Position numbers and translations under genes: made by a program. From UBA1479 sp040221095 (GTDB taxonomy: Bacteria > Pseudomonadota > Alphaproteobacteria > Rhodospirillales > Casp-alpha2): a DNA stretch of 64,000 nt. How positions within the stretch are numbered: the stretch's first letter is position 1; each line of letters starts with the position of its first letter. Where the stretch lies: contig JAVJVP010000015.1 of the NCBI GenBank assembly GCA_040221095.1, positions 186,001 to 250,000 of the forward strand, written 5' to 3'. Positions 35,101-43,708 of the stretch are shown here, piece after piece. The notes under the pieces were generated by a model. The model was given only the letters and a program-made list of their open reading frames with translations, was not told the DNA's origin and did not search any database.

Positions 35101-37241
35101 GCCGGCATCTCAAGAACGGACGGACGGTCGAAACCCGGCGCGGATGGCTGCCCGACGGCGGCATCGTCGGCATCCATGTGGACATCACCGAGAACGTGCA
35201 GTTCGAAGAACGCCTGCGCGAAGCCCGCGACACGGCGGAAAGCGCCAACAAGGCGAAATCAATCTTTCTCGCCAACATGAGCCATGAAATCCGCACCCCG
35301 ATGAACGGCATCATGGGTGTCGCGGAAATGCTGCACGATACGGCTCTCAGCAGCACCCAGCGCGGCATGCTGACCATCATTCAGGATTCATGCCGCACGC
35401 TGATGAGCATCATCGACGACATCCTGGACTTCTCGAAGATCGAGGCCGGGCGACTGGAACTGGACCTCAGCCCGTTCAGGCTCAGCGACCTGGTCGAGGG
35501 CGTCGCCGACCTTTTGGCCCCCCGGGCGGAGGAGAGACGCAACCGTCTCGGCGTGTTCATCGATCCGACCATTCCGGACGAACTGATCGGCGACCCGACC
35601 CGGCTGCGCCAAATCCTTCTTAATCTGGTCGGTAACGCGGTCAAGTTCACGGACAACGGCCGCATCGACATCGACGTGCGCGCGGAGACGGCGGAAGATG
35701 GCGGTTCCCGGTTCGTGTTCCGGGTTCACGACACGGGCATCGGCATTTCCGAAGAAAACAAGCGCAAGCTGTTCCAGCCCTTTGAACAGGGCGACAGTTC
35801 GACCATGCGGCGGTTCGGCGGCACGGGACTGGGGCTGTCCATCTGCCGCGCGCTGGTCGATATGCTGGGCGGTGAAATCGGCGCCGACAGCCGCAAGGGG
35901 CGCGGCGCCACCTTCTGGTTCCGCATTTCCATGCTGCCCAGCCGAGACCCGACCGCCGCCATCGGACGCCCGTTCGCCGGGCGCCGTGTGGGCATCCTTG
36001 CCGGCGACACTGGGACCGCCGAATGCATCGACATCTACCTGCGCCATCTGGGGGCGGAAACCGACATCATCCCCAGCCTTCGGGCATTGACCCGTCTGAC
36101 ATCCGGCGGCAAGACCTTGGACGGCCAGTTCGATCTTCTGATCCTTGACCACGACCGTGGCGGCGACGGAGTCAGCCGCTTCATCGCGGCGCGGGAAAAG
36201 GCGGGGGACCCCATCACGCCCCGAACCGTCATTCTCATGCCGCGAAGCGACATCATGTCCATCGACCCGGACCGCCTTGCCGGACAGTACATGTTCGTGC
36301 CGAAGCCCGTTCAGCGCGCGATGATATGGAATGCGGCGGCGATGGCGCTGGACCTCAACCTGCCCGGGATCGACGCCCCCGTGCGCCGGGCCGCCGACAC
36401 GGCGGCCTTGCCGCTCTACGCCACGCCGGACACGGAGACCGCCCGCGCCGAAGGCGCCCTGGTCCTGTTCGCCGAAGACAACCCGGTGAACTGCAAGGTC
36501 ATCTGCATGATGCTGGAGCGGCTTGGCATCGCCGTCGAGACGACGGCCAACGGGGTCGATGCATGGAACCGCATCCGCCGTCAGTCCTATGGCATGCTGA
36601 TCACCGACTGCCACATGCCGGAAATGGACGGGTACGAGCTGGCGGAAAAGGTCCGCACGCTGGAACGCGCCGGCGAGCGCCCGCGCATGCCGATCATCGC
36701 ATTGACCGCCGATGCCCTGATCGGCACCAAGGAGCGGTGCCACACCGCGGGGATGGACGATTACCTGCCCAAGCCCGTCGACCGCGCCACTCTGAACGAA
36801 CTGATCCAGCGCTGGCTGCCGAAGGCCGTTCAACTGCGCCGACCGCTGAACGCCGATGGCCACGGCACACCGCGCAACGAGATTTTCGGCGACGATGCGA
36901 TACTCGACCTGCGCTATATCCACGACGCGGTCGGCGGCGACGAAACAATGGTCGCCCCCTTGCTGGAAGACTACATCCGCAATGCCCGACGGCTGGTTGA
37001 CGACATGCTGGACGCCTTCGCCGACGCGGATTTCGCCCGCGCCCGCGAAGCCGCCCATGCGGCCAAGGGCACGTCGCGCCTGGCCGGCGCGGTGCGCTTC
37101 GCCAACCTGTGCGAACAGATCGAACTGTTCCTATGCGCCGGCGACACTTCCCGCGCGGCCGAATACTCCCGGCGCATCGAACCCGAACTCGCCGTCGTTT
37201 CCCAGGCCGTCGCCGGCCACGAACGCCGCTCCGTTTCCTGA
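32112..37241 (+). CDS. Multi-PAS hybrid sensor histidine kinase with receiver and HPt domains
   Basis: A 1709-residue membrane sensor. Residues 5-25 form TM1. A periplasmic CHASE4-like domain follows (SNWAQWDDLAGFAQTGDPAF at about 61-80), then TM2 at about 275-297 and a HAMP-like linker. Five PAS modules start near residues 385, 515, 631, 790 and 916, with coiled-coil linkers such as LEKRVEERTQELTREVEERR. The HisKA phosphoacceptor is H1058 in MSHEIRTPMNG, and the ATPase N and G boxes include NLVGNAVKFT and GTGLGLSI. A degenerate receiver-like domain (about 1290-1410) precedes a good receiver with D1499 (ITDCHMPEMDG), then an HPt domain with H1649 (AHAAKGTSRL). A small response regulator follows downstream. 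The signal is unknown. Confidence 0.93.
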   Translation: MSIQTKIIAVLVVVLGGLLLGDLIVLDRVVLEGFRKLENQETRREIGRTMAIVDDEVKSLDPVASNWAQWDDLAGFAQTGDPAFAEQELTNIILDTLVLDMAIVVDRQGRVVFSRIRNHRTGAVIHADNLEHGDFPEDHPLLAHNRGVGHIRGTIATDNGPMLVTAAPLLGKLGAPPASGTVIIGRLMDKAAVSRISGQMNNALEMTPITQGLSSGQRATVNHILALDQPVIERSADGSWTAVLVQRDLFGYPAALYSITAWSTIHGLGADTVRTAGIMAILASLTVICVIVFLMRRLIVHPFANLKRELLDIRASGELTKVLPAGGTDEFALISREINDLLTERAEFEQALERHQSELERRVEERTYELQREIADKEAAQETLKFTEFSLSHSGEALFWLRRDQRILYVNDATCRHLGYTQKELLGMSFPDFSDGPPPDKDWDSFWEELKRGGQIRFDTRHRRKDGSAVPVEVRATVMEYAGEEFLFAFAQDISRRLAREQALIESERRFRTLTEEANQGIVVHRGFYPLYVNPAFLRIFGFESHNEFLQQGSLEITLAPEEVARIRGYDLARMQGQNAPSDYIYRGIRKDGTEVWLNNRSFLIDWGDGPAVCTVLFDVTKSRDAMQQLYLLESAMQDANDPFFAVNAEGRFIYVNDASCRALGYSRDEFLSMDVSKINPARTGSNWQERWEHLKVHGHRVSFSEHYRKDGTTIPVETTSTFIDHDGQEYIFAYSRDISERLRTENALRQARDDLEKRVEERTQELTREVEERRRAELAVQQSEARLRGALESLQEGFALFDADDRLVLMNSRYADTHPRAEELLAQGGTFEDVVRASMPRIAGTQGREEEFLANRMKEHRNPGPPIIREFTDGRWFLLRESRTTDGGITVTATDITELKTIEADLKQKTELFDTAVRAMNNGIVVLDSDLRFVTYNDHYINLFDFPPGLVREGASLENALWFLAERGDYGDQDTPDEIVERHISDIRKQGNLIIRRHLKNGRTVETRRGWLPDGGIVGIHVDITENVQFEERLREARDTAESANKAKSIFLANMSHEIRTPMNGIMGVAEMLHDTALSSTQRGMLTIIQDSCRTLMSIIDDILDFSKIEAGRLELDLSPFRLSDLVEGVADLLAPRAEERRNRLGVFIDPTIPDELIGDPTRLRQILLNLVGNAVKFTDNGRIDIDVRAETAEDGGSRFVFRVHDTGIGISEENKRKLFQPFEQGDSSTMRRFGGTGLGLSICRALVDMLGGEIGADSRKGRGATFWFRISMLPSRDPTAAIGRPFAGRRVGILAGDTGTAECIDIYLRHLGAETDIIPSLRALTRLTSGGKTLDGQFDLLILDHDRGGDGVSRFIAAREKAGDPITPRTVILMPRSDIMSIDPDRLAGQYMFVPKPVQRAMIWNAAAMALDLNLPGIDAPVRRAADTAALPLYATPDTETARAEGALVLFAEDNPVNCKVICMMLERLGIAVETTANGVDAWNRIRRQSYGMLITDCHMPEMDGYELAEKVRTLERAGERPRMPIIALTADALIGTKERCHTAGMDDYLPKPVDRATLNELIQRWLPKAVQLRRPLNADGHGTPRNEIFGDDAILDLRYIHDAVGGDETMVAPLLEDYIRNARRLVDDMLDAFADADFARAREAAHAAKGTSRLAGAVRFANLCEQIELFLCAGDTSRAAEYSRRIEPELAVVSQAVAGHERRSVS

Positions 37242-37449
37242 CCCTGGCACGCCCAGGGGGGATGGAGGGCCATCTGAAAGTGTTGCCGCAGGTTGTGGTG
37301 CGAACTGAATCGCCATTGCCTCAAGCAGTGTCCGTGTTACCATTATAGTGAGTATTTTTTAAGACTGGTTTTCACTTGGCCGCACCGGCGCGGTGGCGTT
37401 TGCGGAAAAGCGACGCTCCCGTGGCGGGAATATCCGGAGGCATGAGTTC

Positions 37450-37854
37450 TTGAGTAGCATCGCTTTTGCCGACATGACCGCGTTGATCATCGATGATCAG
37501 GAGTTCGTGGTGAACATCGTCCGCAAGATGATGGAACAGATCGGCTTCGGTCAGATCGAAACCGCCGCCGACGGCCAGGCGGGCCTGCTTGCGATGACCG
37601 GCGTGCGGCCCCATGTCGTGCTGTGCGACATTGAAATGCGGCCCATGGACGGGTTGACCTTCCTCAAGGAACTGCGCGACAGCGCCGAACGAACCATCCG
37701 CGACACGCCGGTGATCTTCCTGACCAGCCACGGACGCCACGAACTGGTGTCTCAGGCCCGGGCCCTTGGCGCCGACGGTTTCGTGACCAAGCCCGCCACG
37801 GTCAACCTGTTGCGCGAGCGCATCGAACAATCGATTCACAGCCGCGCGGCCTGA
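37450..37854 (+). CDS. CheY-like single-domain response regulator
   Basis: A receiver-only protein of about 134 residues. The acidic pair is in TALIIDDQEF, the phosphoacceptor Asp in VVLCDIEMRPMDG, the conserved Ser/Thr in FLTSHG and the Lys in GFVTKPA. No output domain is present. The frame is open further upstream, but GGAGG (37436-37440) lies nine bases before TTG 37450, making it the best start; ATG 37474 is the alternative and would trim eight residues. An ATG at 37442 opens only a three-codon frame (M-S-S-stop). Its place after the hybrid kinase suggests it accepts phosphate from that kinase's HPt domain. Confidence 0.88.
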   Translation: MSSIAFADMTALIIDDQEFVVNIVRKMMEQIGFGQIETAADGQAGLLAMTGVRPHVVLCDIEMRPMDGLTFLKELRDSAERTIRDTPVIFLTSHGRHELVSQARALGADGFVTKPATVNLLRERIEQSIHSRAA

Positions 37855-37864
37855 CGCCGCTCCC

Positions 37865-37886
37865 CGGGCCGCCGCCGTGCGGCCCG
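37865..37886. terminator. GC-rich hairpin between convergent genes
   Basis: CGGGCCGC (37865-37872) and GCGGCCCG (37879-37886) form a perfect eight-bp stem around a six-base loop. It lies in the 34-bp gap between the response regulator and the convergent ABC ATPase gene. No strong T-run follows on either strand, so it may act as a weak bidirectional terminator. Confidence 0.4.
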
Positions 37887-37888
37887 CC

Positions 37889-38824
37889 TTATGTCCGCGC
37901 CACCATGTGACCGGGCGACACCTCGTCATAAACGACCAGTTCCGGGCTGTAGCCCATCGGCTTCACGGGGCTGGGAATCTCGTCGACCATCAATTTGCGT
38001 TCCTTGCGGCGCAGCCTGGGGTCGGCCACCGGCACGGCGGCAAGCAGCTTTTTCGTATAGGGGTGCCGGGGGTCTTCAAAGATGTCCTCGCGGCTGCCGA
38101 TTTCGACAATCTGCCCCAGGTACATGACCGCGACCCGATGGCTGATCCGCTCGACCACGGCCATGTCGTGGCTGATGAACAGATAGGACAGGCCCAGTTC
38201 GCTCTGCAGGTCCATCAGCAGGTTGATGACCTGGGCCTTGATGGTAACGTCCAGGGCGGACACCGCCTCGTCGCAGATGATCAGTTTGGGGTCCATCGCC
38301 AATGCCCGGGCGATGGAAATGCGCTGGCGCTGGCCGCCGGAAAATTCATGAGGATAGCGTGACGCGAAATCGGCGGGCAGGTTGACCTTGCGCAACAGGT
38401 CGGCGACCCGCGCGTCGATGCCATCGCGCGGCACCAGGTTATGGACGCCGAGAGGTTCCGCCAGGATGTCGCGCACGGACATGCGCGGGTTGAGCGACGA
38501 ATAGGGGTCCTGAAAGATCATCTGGACCTTGGTGTAGAAATCCCGCCGGTCACCGCCCCGGTGCGACGCCATGGACTGGCCCTGAAATGTGACGTCGCCT
38601 GCGGTCGCCGTTTCCAGGCCGATGATGGTGCGGCCCGTCGTCGTCTTTCCGCAGCCGCTTTCGCCGACGATGCTCAGGGTCTCTCCCGCCCTGATCTTGA
38701 AGGACACGCCCTCGACCGCATGGACGCGGGCGATGGAGCGCCGCATGACCCCTTCCCGGATGTCGAAATAGGTCGTCAGATTATCGACCTCCAAAAGGAA
38801 GTCAGCGTTAGAAATCTCGTTCAT
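37889..38824 (-). CDS. Oligopeptide/dipeptide-type ABC transporter ATPase (DppF/OppF-like)
   Basis: A 311-residue ATPase with Walker A GESGCGKTTTGRTIIGLE, signature FSGGQRQRISIARAL and Walker B KLIICDEAVSALDVT. The C-terminal peptide-transporter extension has RHPYTKKLLAAVPVADPRLR, typical of DppF/OppF. The ATG at 38824 (MNEISNADF) is used; a TTG at 38839 is the longer option. It is 48 bp downstream of the DppD/OppD-like ATPase. No permeases or solute-binding protein are adjacent on either side, so the two ATPases must work with components encoded elsewhere. Confidence 0.9.
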   Translation of the reverse strand: MNEISNADFLLEVDNLTTYFDIREGVMRRSIARVHAVEGVSFKIRAGETLSIVGESGCGKTTTGRTIIGLETATAGDVTFQGQSMASHRGGDRRDFYTKVQMIFQDPYSSLNPRMSVRDILAEPLGVHNLVPRDGIDARVADLLRKVNLPADFASRYPHEFSGGQRQRISIARALAMDPKLIICDEAVSALDVTIKAQVINLLMDLQSELGLSYLFISHDMAVVERISHRVAVMYLGQIVEIGSREDIFEDPRHPYTKKLLAAVPVADPRLRRKERKLMVDEIPSPVKPMGYSPELVVYDEVSPGHMVART

Positions 38825-38872
38825 GGTGTCTGCACCCAATCGCTTTTCTGTTTTCTTGGAACGGGGCCGGGA

Positions 38873-39733
<861 letters not shown>

Positions 39734-39767
39734 GTCTTGCCTCTTTTTCGTTATGGATGGGAGATGG

Positions 39768-40331
39768 TCAGTGCAGGGTCCGGTTCGAACGCCCGGCGGC
39801 CCACAGGACCCCCGGAGGCATCAGGCGGGTGCCGGTCGGAACGACCGACCCCGGGCCGTCCCGCCGCGGCCGCGGCCCCAGGAAGTGGGCATGTACCCAC
39901 TTGCTGGGCTGGAATTCGATGCCCAGGTCGTCAAGCACCTCGGACACCTCGGCCAACAGCGCCCGGCCATGGGCGATCTGCGTGTCAGGGAACCACCAGG
40001 CCAGCAGTTCGTGAACCGTGCGGTGATTGCCCTTGCGCCATTCACCGAGGGCGTAGATGGCCTGCAGTTCAAACAGGGTCAGGCCGCTGTTGGCGGCCGG
40101 GTTGAAGCGAACGATGAAGGGATCGTTGCGCCACAGAGTGTCGAGGAACGCACCGACGGCATCGGCAAGGGCAGAAGGAACATTTTGGGCCTCGGCCCTT
40201 GCCGAGCCGTCCCGGCCCGGCCCTTCGGAACGCGTGCTTTCCGGGATAGCCCCCCGCCACGCCCGGATTGCCGACAAGACAAGTCCCTCGCCGGCGTTCA
40301 ACATGTTCCTCTTGGGTGTCAGGTCGGTCAT
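39768..40331 (-). CDS. Protein of unknown function behind a Fur box
   Basis: A protein of about 187 residues with no recognised family. The central part is well-folded-looking (FLDTLWRNDPFIVRFNPAAN, then LTLFELQAIYALGEWRKGNH and LLAWWFPDTQ), rich in Trp and aromatic residues. The N-terminal 40 and C-terminal 40 residues are low-complexity and basic. No signal peptide or membrane span is evident. The start at ATG 40329-40331 has GAGGAG nine bases upstream. The near-perfect Fur box at 40360-40380 overlaps the likely promoter, so the gene should be iron-regulated. A role in iron or haem handling is inference only. Confidence 0.7.
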   Translation of the reverse strand: MTDLTPKRNMLNAGEGLVLSAIRAWRGAIPESTRSEGPGRDGSARAEAQNVPSALADAVGAFLDTLWRNDPFIVRFNPAANSGLTLFELQAIYALGEWRKGNHRTVHELLAWWFPDTQIAHGRALLAEVSEVLDDLGIEFQPSKWVHAHFLGPRPRRDGPGSVVPTGTRLMPPGVLWAAGRSNRTLH

Positions 40332-40359
40332 GAGTGAATCTCCTCGATGACCTAAATAG

Positions 40360-40380
40360 TGAGAATGAGAGTCATTCTCA
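40360..40380. promoter_or_regulatory. Fur box (iron-responsive operator)
   Basis: GAGAATGA (40361-40368) and TCATTCTC (40372-40379) are perfect inverted arms around GAG, with a further pairing T/A outside. The 19-bp site GAGAATGAGAGTCATTCTC resembles the Fur consensus GATAATGATAATCATTATC at most positions. It lies 29 bp upstream of the unknown gene ending at 39768, the position expected for repression. It is divergent from nothing: the next gene upstream is on the same strand and ends at 40436. Confidence 0.75.
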
Positions 40381-40435
40381 ATACTTTTTATCAAACCTTT
40401 TTGAATTAATGCTGCGCAGACCTGTCACCCCGCCC

Positions 40436-41104
40436 CTACCCGCCTGCGGCGTGCACCAACCCACGGTAAAGCGCCTGATGACGGCGGCGGAACACCAGGA
40501 ATTCCGGATGCCACTGGACACCCATCAAGAACCCTTCCGACGGATGTTCAAGCGCCTGCACGACCCGGTGGGCATCCCGCGCCGACACCCGAAGACCCCG
40601 GCCAAGACGGTTGACCGCCTGATGATGCAGGCTGTTGACGGCGACACGCGCGCCGCCCATCAACCGCGCCAGGCGGCTGTCCCGCGCCAGGGAGATCCGC
40701 TTTCGCGCCAAGGGCGTGCGCAGGCGCGGCAATTCCCTGTAGGCCGCATGCACGTCCTGGTGCAGCGTGCCGCCCAGATGGATGTTGATCATCTGAGCCC
40801 CCCGGCACACGCCCAGCACCGGCCTCTCCGCATGCAACGCCCAATCCAAGGCGCGCCGTTCCATGCGGTCGCGGTCCGGGTCGATGCGCACGTCGAGCGC
40901 CACCTCGCCGCCGTACATCTCGGCCCCGATATCATCGCCGCCGCCGATCACCACGCCGTCGAGGCCGGCCGTATCCGTGCGTCCACCCGCCGACAGGCGC
41001 ACGGGTCGCCCCCCGGCGCGCCGGACCGCCAGCCAATGGGCAAGCCAAGTCAGTGTGGCGCCCCGGTCGGAGACCGTGACGCCGATGCGGGGCCGTGCCG
41101 TCAT
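40436..41104 (-). CDS. Class I glutamine amidotransferase-like peptidase (C26 family)
   Basis: A 222-residue protein of the gamma-glutamyl hydrolase/PuuD-like peptidase C26 group. The nucleophile Cys is in PVLGVCRGAQMINIHLGG, and the catalytic His-x-Glu is in FLMGVQWHPEFLV. The middle has SLHHQAVNRLGRGL, also typical. Family members hydrolyse gamma-glutamyl bonds. Here the start overlaps the amidoligase stop by four bases (ATGA), so the two proteins are made together; the amidoligase is expected to make an isopeptide-type bond and this enzyme to cut or supply one. The substrate is unknown. Confidence 0.88.
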   Translation of the reverse strand: MTARPRIGVTVSDRGATLTWLAHWLAVRRAGGRPVRLSAGGRTDTAGLDGVVIGGGDDIGAEMYGGEVALDVRIDPDRDRMERRALDWALHAERPVLGVCRGAQMINIHLGGTLHQDVHAAYRELPRLRTPLARKRISLARDSRLARLMGGARVAVNSLHHQAVNRLGRGLRVSARDAHRVVQALEHPSEGFLMGVQWHPEFLVFRRRHQALYRGLVHAAGG

Positions 41105-42126
41105 GCCGACAGCCAGCCTTGCAGTTCATCCAGCCACCGTTCCGCGGCCGGACGGCGAAGATTGCCGCCGAGCGCTTCGGCAAGCTGCGCCAGACGGTCC
41201 CGGTCGGCGGCCAGTTCCTCGACCCGGACCCAGCGGTTCCATTCGACAACGGGGGACCAGGACGCATCGCCCAGGGCGCAATCAGGCAGCCGGTAGTGAA
41301 AGGTGGGGCGCGCCTTGATCAGGACACTGTCCAATCGCGCCGTGACCGCGTCCTCGTCCAGGTGGCGGAACAGGGGCAGCATGTCCAGTTCGCGGTTTCG
41401 CGTGGGGTTGTGGTCGAGGTAGTCGGTGATCAGCCTGTCCTGATCCGGGGCATATGCCGGGTCCAGGAGCAACAGGACGTAGTCCTTGGGGAACGGGTCC
41501 GCATGGGGCAGCAGGCGCCGCGTCAGGTCGATCGCAACCCGTTCGCGCAGCCAATCGGCCAAAATGACATAGGCCTTGAGATGGCGCAGAATCGTGTCCG
41601 TATCCGTCGCCGGAAGTTCCGGGTTCAGATGCAGGCCGAAGGCGTACAGCAGGCTGTTGTCCGTGCCCTTGGCGCCGGCCCGGCGCAGGGCGTCCGTGAC
41701 CTCCGCAAGGCGGCCCAGATCGGACCACGGCATGGGCGGCGTGACGATCTCGACCGGGACGATCCCGGTCACCGCCTTGCCCAGCGCCTCGCGGGCGGCG
41801 GCGTCCAATTCCTCGGGCAGAAGCGTTTTGTCCGTCCCTTCCCTGGCCGGCGCGTCCTTGTGAACCGCCTGGGCATCCAGTTCGATGACGAAATCGCCGA
41901 ATTCGGTTTCCCCGACGATCAGGCGATGAAAGTCTTCCCGGGATATGTCGCCGCCGAACTGGTCCCGCACCAAATTTGCGGCGGCGGGCACGTCCAGACC
42001 GGCGAATTCGATCTCCACCCCGACACGGCGGGGGGATCCCGCCTCGGTCTCCGTCGCCGGGGGCGTGGCCGGAACCGGATGCCGCCGGGCGGTATCGGGG
42101 AATATGTCGGGGGGAATATCAGCCAT
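41101..42126 (-). CDS. Putative amidoligase (glutamine-synthetase/COOH-NH2 ligase fold)
   Basis: A protein of about 341 residues in the amidoligase family (COOH-NH2 ligase superfamily). The signature strand RVGVEIEFAGLDVPAAANLV is at about residues 33-52. Further blocks are FVIELDAQAVHK, PVEIVTPPMPWSDLGRL, GLHLNPELPATD with its metal/ATP residues, and a C-terminal helical domain with ELDMLPLFRHLD. The start at ATG 42124-42126 (MADIPPDIF) is preferred over 42195. Such enzymes join an amine to a carboxylate with ATP and are often adjacent to a C26-type peptidase, as here (four-base overlap). Confidence 0.82.
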   Translation of the reverse strand: MADIPPDIFPDTARRHPVPATPPATETEAGSPRRVGVEIEFAGLDVPAAANLVRDQFGGDISREDFHRLIVGETEFGDFVIELDAQAVHKDAPAREGTDKTLLPEELDAAAREALGKAVTGIVPVEIVTPPMPWSDLGRLAEVTDALRRAGAKGTDNSLLYAFGLHLNPELPATDTDTILRHLKAYVILADWLRERVAIDLTRRLLPHADPFPKDYVLLLLDPAYAPDQDRLITDYLDHNPTRNRELDMLPLFRHLDEDAVTARLDSVLIKARPTFHYRLPDCALGDASWSPVVEWNRWVRVEELAADRDRLAQLAEALGGNLRRPAAERWLDELQGWLSA

Positions 42127-42312
42127 GATGCAACGGCCACTGTCCGGCGCCGGTGGGCGCGGCCCGTGACCTTGTAACTTAGGTGGGGATTGCACGGCCG
42201 GATTTCAACCCGCACCGGAGCGCCGCCCCCTGCCCCCCTCAAGGAAAGGGTGGACCGGATGCCGCAAATCTGCGAACTGATCGGCCTGCATCAGAACCGC
42301 AAGGACCACGAC

Positions 42313-43056
42313 ATGACCCAGACCCTGATCATCGCCAGACAGGACGGCACGACCGAGATCACCCTGAACCGCACCGACAAGGCGAATGCCCTGGGGCCCG
42401 ACCTGGTCGAAGATCTGCTCGCCGCCATGGCCGCCGCCGTGACCGACGGCACCCGCTTGGTCATCCTGCGCGGCGAGGGCAAAAGCTTCTGCTCCGGCTT
42501 CGACCTGTCGGACCTGGACAGCGTCACGGACGGTGATCTGGTGCACCGCCTGATCCGTATCGAAACCCTGCTGCAGGCCGTCTATCACGCGCCGTTCCCG
42601 ACCCTGGCCCTGGCCCACGGCCGGGTGTTCGGCGCGGGGGCCGACCTGTTCTGCGCCTGCAGCCGGCGCATCGCCGCCCCCGGCACGTCGTTCCGCATGC
42701 CGGGGCTCGGCTTCGGCATCGTGCTGGGCACACGGCGGCTCAAGGTCCGCGTCGGCGAGGACGCGGCCCGCCACATCCAGAATTCCGGCCTGACCTTCGA
42801 CGCGGCCGAGGCCCTGCGCCTGGGCTTCGCCACGGACATGATCGATACGGACGGCTGGCCGCAGGCCGCTGAAGACGCCGGCACCTCGGCGCAGATCCTC
42901 AGCCCCCAGGCGACGGCCGACCTGTTCCGCGTGACGGCGACCGACACCCGCGACGCCGACATGGCCGACATCGCCCGCACGGCATCGGTCCCCGGGCTGA
43001 AAGCCCGCATCCAGGCCTACCGCGAACAGGCCCTGAAGGCCGCCGGCAAGAAGTAA
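42313..43056 (+). CDS. Enoyl-CoA hydratase/isomerase family protein
   Basis: A 247-residue crotonase-fold protein. It has the N-terminal strand IARQDGTTEITLNRTDKANAL, then the oxyanion-hole residues in RGEGKSFCSGFDLSDLD and the second glycine loop AHGRVFGAGADLFCACSRR. The Glu residues used by true enoyl-CoA hydratases are not obvious (PGLGFGIVLG in place of the usual PE motif), so isomerase, hydrolase or another crotonase reaction is possible. The start at ATG 42313 has AAGGA upstream; an open frame extends to 42190 without support. It is the last chromosomal gene before the tRNA-derived island junction. Confidence 0.85.
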   Translation: MTQTLIIARQDGTTEITLNRTDKANALGPDLVEDLLAAMAAAVTDGTRLVILRGEGKSFCSGFDLSDLDSVTDGDLVHRLIRIETLLQAVYHAPFPTLALAHGRVFGAGADLFCACSRRIAAPGTSFRMPGLGFGIVLGTRRLKVRVGEDAARHIQNSGLTFDAAEALRLGFATDMIDTDGWPQAAEDAGTSAQILSPQATADLFRVTATDTRDADMADIARTASVPGLKARIQAYREQALKAAGKK

Positions 43057-43079
43057 GTGATTCGGTCGGGAGGGGGGAG

Positions 43080-43126
43080 AATGGTGGGCTGTGTAGGATT
43101 CGAACCTACGACCCGCTGATTAAGAG
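43080..43126 (+). repeat. Truncated tRNA-Lys 3' copy: island attachment-site repeat
   Basis: These 47 bases are identical to 59645-59691, in direct orientation. They correspond to the CCA, acceptor 3' arm, T-arm, variable loop and anticodon-loop side of tRNA-Lys(CTT), and identity stops right after the anticodon. The D-arm and acceptor 5' half are missing, so this copy is not a gene. Such a 3' fragment at the far end of an insert is the normal product of integration into a tRNA gene. Confidence 0.92.
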
Positions 43127-43133
43127 ATATCCG

Positions 43134-43155
43134 AAAAATGGCGGAAATCCGCCAT
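43134..43155 (-). terminator. Rho-independent terminator-like hairpin at the island edge
   Basis: ATGGCGGA (43138-43145) and TCCGCCAT (43148-43155) form a perfect eight-bp stem with a two-base loop. On the minus strand the stem is followed by TTTTCGG. It lies eight bases inside the left repeat and would stop transcripts leaving the island toward the enoyl-CoA hydratase gene. Confidence 0.55.
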
Positions 43156-43241
43156 CCTTCCAACTACCAATTTCCAAATTGCGTTTCATCCGCGCCGCCC
43201 GGATGGCGGTTTTCGATGCGCTTTGCGCAAAGGAGAGCACG

Positions 43242-43604
43242 ATGACACGCATGTTGAATACAAAGGACCAAATCCTATCGATCCGCGTTTCTTCCGATCA
43301 GAAAGACGTCATCCGCGCAGCAATGCGCGAAATGAACATATTGTCTCTTAGCCACTTCGCCAGAATTTCCATGGTTGATTTGGCAGAGCGCGTTTTAGCG
43401 CCCATTGACCTTTCTGAAGCCCGTCTACGAAGAGAACTAAGTGATAAGGTGGCCAGCCTTCGTAAAACGCTTCAGCAGATAGAGTTAAACATCGCTCGCG
43501 CACCTGATCGCATCGATCAAAACCACGTTAACCAAGTCATCAAACTCACAAGAACCCTGCTCGCTGATTTTGAAAAACTCGACAGATCGCGAAGGAATTT
43601 CTGA
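43242..43604 (+). CDS. Small ribbon-helix-helix-like protein, possible mobilisation accessory
   Basis: A 120-residue basic protein. The segment DQILSIRVSSDQKDVIRAAM followed by NILSLSHFARISMVDLAE looks like a strand-helix-helix (RHH) DNA-binding module such as those in MobC-type relaxosome proteins and antitoxins. The C-terminal half is a predicted coiled coil (LRRELSDKVASLRKTLQQIE). The start at ATG 43242 has AAGGAG eight bases upstream; a longer frame to 43179 exists. Lower GC than the core genes, and its place at the island's tRNA-distal end fits a remnant of transfer or integration machinery. The assignment is tentative. Confidence 0.55.
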   Translation: MTRMLNTKDQILSIRVSSDQKDVIRAAMREMNILSLSHFARISMVDLAERVLAPIDLSEARLRRELSDKVASLRKTLQQIELNIARAPDRIDQNHVNQVIKLTRTLLADFEKLDRSRRNF

Positions 43605-43621
43605 ACTGGTTACAGAAACAA

Positions 43622-43646
43622 ACAGGGCGGCCATTGGCCGCCCTGT
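43622..43646. terminator. Perfect 11-bp hairpin after the RHH-like gene
   Basis: ACAGGGCGGCC (43622-43632) and GGCCGCCCTGT (43636-43646) pair perfectly around a three-base loop, 18 bp after the stop at 43604. The plus strand lacks a T-run after the stem; the minus strand continues TTGTTTCT. It may act in both directions. Confidence 0.5.
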
Positions 43647-43708
43647 GTAGGCCTATAAACTGATTGGTCCTCGACACGCTCTTCATACAGCTTAAGGCGA
43701 GATAAATT

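Noticed and set aside
35388..37058. Minus-strand frame of 556 codons opposite the histidine kinase
   Set aside because: It is antisense to the kinase's clear catalytic, receiver and HPt domains, with no recognisable protein family.
43082..43126. Second tRNA-Lys gene at the left end of the island
   Set aside because: Only the 3' part is present; the D-arm and 5' acceptor strand are missing, so it cannot fold as a tRNA.
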